Shown here in pieces: positions 5,514-8,699 of a stretch of DNA of 8,699 bases. The stretch is from positions 1 through 8,699 of the forward strand of contig JALVTA010000082.1 of assembly GCA_027036095.1 (NCBI GenBank), in the 5' to 3' direction. Origin of the DNA: Thiotrichales bacterium (lineage in GTDB: Bacteria; Pseudomonadota; Gammaproteobacteria; Thiomicrospirales; Thiomicrospiraceae). The notes beneath the pieces were generated by a model. The model saw only the letters and a program-made list of their open reading frames with translations, had not been told where the DNA came from and ran no database searches. The translations under genes and the position numbers were made by a program. The first letter of the stretch is position 1. Every line of letters begins with the position of its first letter.

Positions 5514-8306
5514 ATGGCTACAGAAGAACTGCGTGACCAGCGACTGCGCGCCCGGGTCAAACTGCTTGGCAACCTGCTGGGCGAGGTCATTCGCAAACAG
5601 CATGGCGACGACGTCCTTGAGGCCATTGAGAAACTGCGCAAGGGGTTCATCCAGCTGCGCAAGGAGGACGATCCCGCCCTGCGGGAGGAACTGATCCAGT
5701 TCATCGAAGCGCTGGATCCGGACACGCTCATTCTGATCATCCGTGCCTTCAACATCTACTTCGGCCTGGTCAATCTGGCGGAGGAAGAACATCAGTTCCA
5801 CGAACGCCAGACCCAGGTCAAGAGCGACGGCCCGCTGTGGCTCGGCTCGTTTCTCGACACAGTCAACACGCTCAAGCGTGAAGGCGTGCAGCCTGAAGAA
5901 CTGCAGACGCTGCTGAACCGGCTCAACTACATTCCGGTATTCACTGCCCACCCCACCGAATCACGCCGCCGCGCCGTCATGGAAAACCTGCGTCGCATCT
6001 TCGAGACCATCGGTGAGCTGAACGACGCGGAACACCACCAGAATGACTACGCGCAGGAAGAGATCATCCACAAGCTGCGCTACCAGATTCAGACCCTGTG
6101 GAAGACCGATGAAATCCGCCGTCAGAAACCCACGGTAGAAGACGAGATCCGCAACGGCATCTACTACTTCCGTCAGTCCCTGTTCAAGGCCATTCCCGAT
6201 GTCTACCGTTTCATGGAGCGGGCCATCGAGCGCAATTTCCCGAACGCGGAACTGAAAGTGCCCAACTTCATGACCTTCGGCTCCTGGATTGGCGGCGACC
6301 GTGACGGCAACCCCTACGTGACCCATGAGACCACCGAACACGCCCTGCTGCTGCAGAGCCGTGCGGTACTGTACGAATATCAGCGGCGCATCTTCGAGCT
6401 GGCCCGCCAGCTGACCCACTCCCGCTACCTGTGCGACATCCGACAGGAACTGCTCAACCGGGTCACCATCGTGGACGCCGACCTGATGCGCATGGTGTTC
6501 AAACAGCGTACCGACCGCTTCAAGGACGAGCCCTACCGCCGCATGCTCTACATCATGCACGGCCGTCTGCAGTGCAACCTCAACTATGTGGAAGCCAGAC
6601 TGGATGGCCAGCCCGCCGTCAAAAGCCGTTTCGCCTACCAGAACGAGCAGGAACTGCTGGATGACCTGCGCCTGATTTACGACTCCCTGGTGGGCCATGG
6701 CGACGAGGATCTGGCCAACGCCGAACTGCGCGACCTGATCCGCCTGGTAGAGACCTTCGGCTTCTACCTCATGCGGCTGGACATCCGTCAGGAATCTACT
6801 GTGCACACCGAGGCGGTCGCCGACCTGCTGAAGAACCTCAACATCGACTACCTGTCCCTCTCCGAGGAAGAACGCCAGAAAGTGCTGGCCGAGCATATCG
6901 CTTCCGCCACCGTCATCGACACCCAGCACCTTGACCTGGCGCCCATGACGCGCGAAGTGCTGTCCGTTTTCGACGTCATGCGCAAGATGCGCGAGGAAAT
7001 CAGCCCACGCGCCTTCAACAACTATGTCATCTCCATGACCCACGAGGCCAGCCATGTGCTGGAAGTGCTCTTCCTGGCCCATCAGGCCGGGCTGGCCGGC
7101 TGGTGCGGCGACCAACCATACTGCCACGTGAGCGTCAGCCCGCTGTTCGAGACCATTGTGGATCTTGAGCACATCGTGCCGGTCACTGAGGCGCTGTTCG
7201 GAAACGACGTCTACCGTGCTCTGCTCCAGTCCGCCGGCAACCAGCAGGAGATCATGCTGGGCTACTCCGACTCCGCCAAGGATGGCGGCAATCTGGCTTC
7301 CGCCTGGAACCTGTATCAGGCCCAGAAGCAGATCATCGCCCTGGCCGACCGCTACGGCATCGACTGTCGCCTGTTCCATGGCCGCGGCGGCACCATCGGC
7401 CGTGGCGGCGGCCCGACCCACATGGCCATCATGTCCCAGCCGGCCGGCACCGTGCGCGGTGAAATCAAGTTCACCGAGCAGGGCGAGGTGCTTTCCTACA
7501 AGTACAGCAACAGCGAAACCGCCGCTCACGAACTCTCCATGGGCGTCACCGGCCTGATGAAGGCCAGCCTAGGCCTGATCCGCCCCGTGCCGGAAGACAA
7601 CCCGAAGCACCTGGAGATCATGAAGCAGCTGGCGGCCGACGGTGAGGGCCACTATCGCGAACTGACCGACCGCACCCCCGGTTTCATCGAAACCTTCTAC
7701 CAGATCACACCGGTCAACGAGATCGGCCTGCTCAACATCGGTTCCCGTCCTTCACACCGCAAGAAAGGGAATCTGTCCAAGGCCTCAATCCGTGCCATTC
7801 CGTGGGTGTTCGGCTGGGCGCAGGCGCGGCTGACCTTCCCTGCCTGGTATGGCACGGGCTATGCCCTGACCCGCTACAGCGAGAGTTATGGCGAGCAGGA
7901 TCTGAAGGAAATGTATGAAAACTGGCCATTCTTCCGCGCCATCATGAGCAACATCCAGATGGCGCTGGCCAAGACCGACCTGCGCATCGGCAAGCTCTAC
8001 AGCCAGCTGGCCCATGACAAGGCTGTCGCTGAAAAGATCTACGGCATGATTGCGGAAGAGTACCGCCGCAGCGTCGACCGCGCGCTGGCAGTCTCCGGCA
8101 ACGCCTACCTGATGGCGGATGTGCCCACCATCGCACTGTCACTGCAGCGCCGCAATCCCTATCTGGATCCGCTCAACCATATCCAGGTAGTGCTGCTGCG
8201 CCGCTACCATGACGACAACCTGCCGGAAGAAGAGCGGGAAAAGTGGCTGGTGCCCCTTCTGCGCTCCATCAATGCCATTGCGGCAGGCATGCGCAATACC
8301 GGCTGA
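5514..8306 (+). CDS. ppc: Phosphoenolpyruvate carboxylase
   Basis: The enzyme adds bicarbonate to phosphoenolpyruvate to form oxaloacetate and phosphate, an anaplerotic step feeding the TCA cycle and the aspartate family. The 930-residue protein carries the family motifs in order: FTAHPTES (143-150) with catalytic His146, GSWIGGDRDGNP (256-267), RLDIRQES (421-428), GYSDSAKD (583-590), FHGRGGTIGRGGGP (621-634) with the second catalytic His/Arg set, GSRPSHRKKG (743-752), RAIPW (760-764), and the conserved C-terminus GMRNTG. It is about 47 residues longer than the E. coli enzyme (883). Residues likely equivalent to the E. coli aspartate-inhibitor site are present (Lys820 in AKTDL, Arg880, Asn928), so feedback inhibition by aspartate is plausible. 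The ATG at 5514 has AGGA 6 nt upstream. It has its own promoter and terminator and precedes panD. Confidence 0.97.
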   Translation: MATEELRDQRLRARVKLLGNLLGEVIRKQHGDDVLEAIEKLRKGFIQLRKEDDPALREELIQFIEALDPDTLILIIRAFNIYFGLVNLAEEEHQFHERQTQVKSDGPLWLGSFLDTVNTLKREGVQPEELQTLLNRLNYIPVFTAHPTESRRRAVMENLRRIFETIGELNDAEHHQNDYAQEEIIHKLRYQIQTLWKTDEIRRQKPTVEDEIRNGIYYFRQSLFKAIPDVYRFMERAIERNFPNAELKVPNFMTFGSWIGGDRDGNPYVTHETTEHALLLQSRAVLYEYQRRIFELARQLTHSRYLCDIRQELLNRVTIVDADLMRMVFKQRTDRFKDEPYRRMLYIMHGRLQCNLNYVEARLDGQPAVKSRFAYQNEQELLDDLRLIYDSLVGHGDEDLANAELRDLIRLVETFGFYLMRLDIRQESTVHTEAVADLLKNLNIDYLSLSEEERQKVLAEHIASATVIDTQHLDLAPMTREVLSVFDVMRKMREEISPRAFNNYVISMTHEASHVLEVLFLAHQAGLAGWCGDQPYCHVSVSPLFETIVDLEHIVPVTEALFGNDVYRALLQSAGNQQEIMLGYSDSAKDGGNLASAWNLYQAQKQIIALADRYGIDCRLFHGRGGTIGRGGGPTHMAIMSQPAGTVRGEIKFTEQGEVLSYKYSNSETAAHELSMGVTGLMKASLGLIRPVPEDNPKHLEIMKQLAADGEGHYRELTDRTPGFIETFYQITPVNEIGLLNIGSRPSHRKKGNLSKASIRAIPWVFGWAQARLTFPAWYGTGYALTRYSESYGEQDLKEMYENWPFFRAIMSNIQMALAKTDLRIGKLYSQLAHDKAVAEKIYGMIAEEYRRSVDRALAVSGNAYLMADVPTIALSLQRRNPYLDPLNHIQVVLLRRYHDDNLPEEEREKWLVPLLRSINAIAAGMRNTG

Positions 8307-8333
8307 AGCGGAGGCCGACGCCTGACGGTCCGC

Positions 8334-8360
8334 AGCCCCGCGCCCCGGTGCGGGGTTTTT
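8334..8360 (+). terminator. Rho-independent terminator of ppc
   Basis: CCCCGC (8336-8341) and GCGGGG (8350-8355) form a 6-bp stem around an 8-nt loop that can itself pair (GCC/GGT), and the stem extends by G-T and A-T pairs. Five Ts follow (8356-8360). It lies about 30 nt after the ppc stop. An alternative fold, CCCC (8343-8346) with GGGG (8352-8355), is possible. Confidence 0.85.
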
Positions 8361-8366
8361 GCATTC

Positions 8367-8375
8367 TGGTATAAT
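8367..8375 (+). promoter_or_regulatory. Extended -10 promoter of panD
   Basis: TGGTATAAT is a perfect extended -10 element. No recognisable -35 lies at 16-18 bp upstream, where the ppc terminator stem sits; extended -10 promoters can work without one. Transcription would start near G8381, with a leader of about 25 nt. The 14 bases GGTATAATTTTTTG (8368-8381) are identical to the ppc promoter at 5474-5487. Confidence 0.65.
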
Positions 8376-8405
8376 TTTTTGTTCACGGAAACACAGGATG
8401 ACGGC

Positions 8406-8699
8406 ATGTTCATCACGCTGCTCAAATCAAAACTGCACCGGGTCACCACCACACAGGTGGAGCTGGATTACGAGGGTTCCTGTGCCATCGATGGCGCCCT
8501 GATGGATGCCGCCAATATCCGTGAATACGAACAGATTCACATCTATAACATCGCCAATGGCGAACGGTTCACCACCTATGCCATCCGTGCCGAAGACAAC
8601 AGCGGCATCATCAGCGTCAATGGCGCAGCCGCCCACAAGGCCAGCGTGGGCGACCTGCTGATCATCGCCACCTACACCCAGCTGAGCGAGGAAGAGGCC
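8406..8699 (+). CDS. panD: Aspartate 1-decarboxylase, first 98 residues (3' end outside window)
   Basis: PanD decarboxylates L-aspartate to beta-alanine, a precursor of pantothenate and coenzyme A. It is made as an inactive proenzyme that cuts itself between Gly24 and Ser25, turning Ser25 into a pyruvoyl cofactor. The reading frame MFITLLKSKLHRVTT shows this site intact: YEGSC at 22-26, with cleavage expected before Ser25. Lys9, Arg54, Tyr58 and Asn72 (ISVNGAAAH), the conserved active-site residues, are all present at the E. coli numbering. AGGA lies 7 nt before the ATG. The frame is open to the last base; the family is about 126 residues, so roughly 28 residues remain beyond the window. It follows ppc by 99 nt with its own promoter. 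Identity is secure, completeness cannot be seen. Confidence 0.96.
   Translation, partial: MFITLLKSKLHRVTTTQVELDYEGSCAIDGALMDAANIREYEQIHIYNIANGERFTTYAIRAEDNSGIISVNGAAAHKASVGDLLIIATYTQLSEEEA

Noticed and set aside
5961..7529. A 522-codon antisense frame inside ppc
   Set aside because: It is low in complexity (Val, Gly, Asp, His, Gln) and contains no known motif, as expected opposite a G+C-rich gene. ppc itself is unambiguous.

Overview
The window looks like a piece of chromosome from a gammaproteobacterium, with G+C near 60%. That placement rests on close family-level resemblance of RNase R, ThiI, Ppa, Ppc and PanD to their E. coli counterparts, and on the sigma70-type promoters and compact rho-independent terminators. 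The exact lineage cannot be fixed from the sequence alone. Nothing marks the region as mobile: I see no transposase, integrase, tRNA, CRISPR array, phage gene or long repeat. It reads as conserved housekeeping DNA and is almost fully coding. No stretch over 300 bases lacks a gene.

Layout from left to right: the 5' part of rnr (RNase R) on the minus strand, running off the left edge; a 177-bp divergent control region; an MltF-type lytic transglycosylase on the plus strand; thiI on the minus strand, whose end overlaps the end of the mltF-like gene by 26 bp; an 81-bp divergent gap; then on the plus strand fbp (class I fructose-1,6-bisphosphatase), ppa (inorganic pyrophosphatase), ppc (phosphoenolpyruvate carboxylase) and the first 98 codons of panD (aspartate 1-decarboxylase), which runs off the right edge. 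Hairpin terminators follow fbp, ppa and ppc.

The plus-strand block is metabolically coherent. Fbp serves gluconeogenesis (or a Calvin cycle, if one exists), Ppa removes the pyrophosphate made by biosynthesis, Ppc makes oxaloacetate and so aspartate, and PanD turns aspartate into beta-alanine for pantothenate and CoA. RNase R, the lytic transglycosylase and ThiI serve RNA decay, cell-wall turnover, and tRNA thiolation (with possible thiamine synthesis) respectively.

I found no undescribed multi-gene system. The points worth a second look are regulatory: divergent rnr/mltF promoters with inverted repeats at the start site and in the rnr leader; a hairpin only 27 nt before ppa; and two promoters (ppc and panD) that share a 14-nt block and sit directly after terminators. 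The longest antisense reading frames (1039 and 522 codons) are best explained as codon-bias shadows of thiI/fbp/ppa and ppc.
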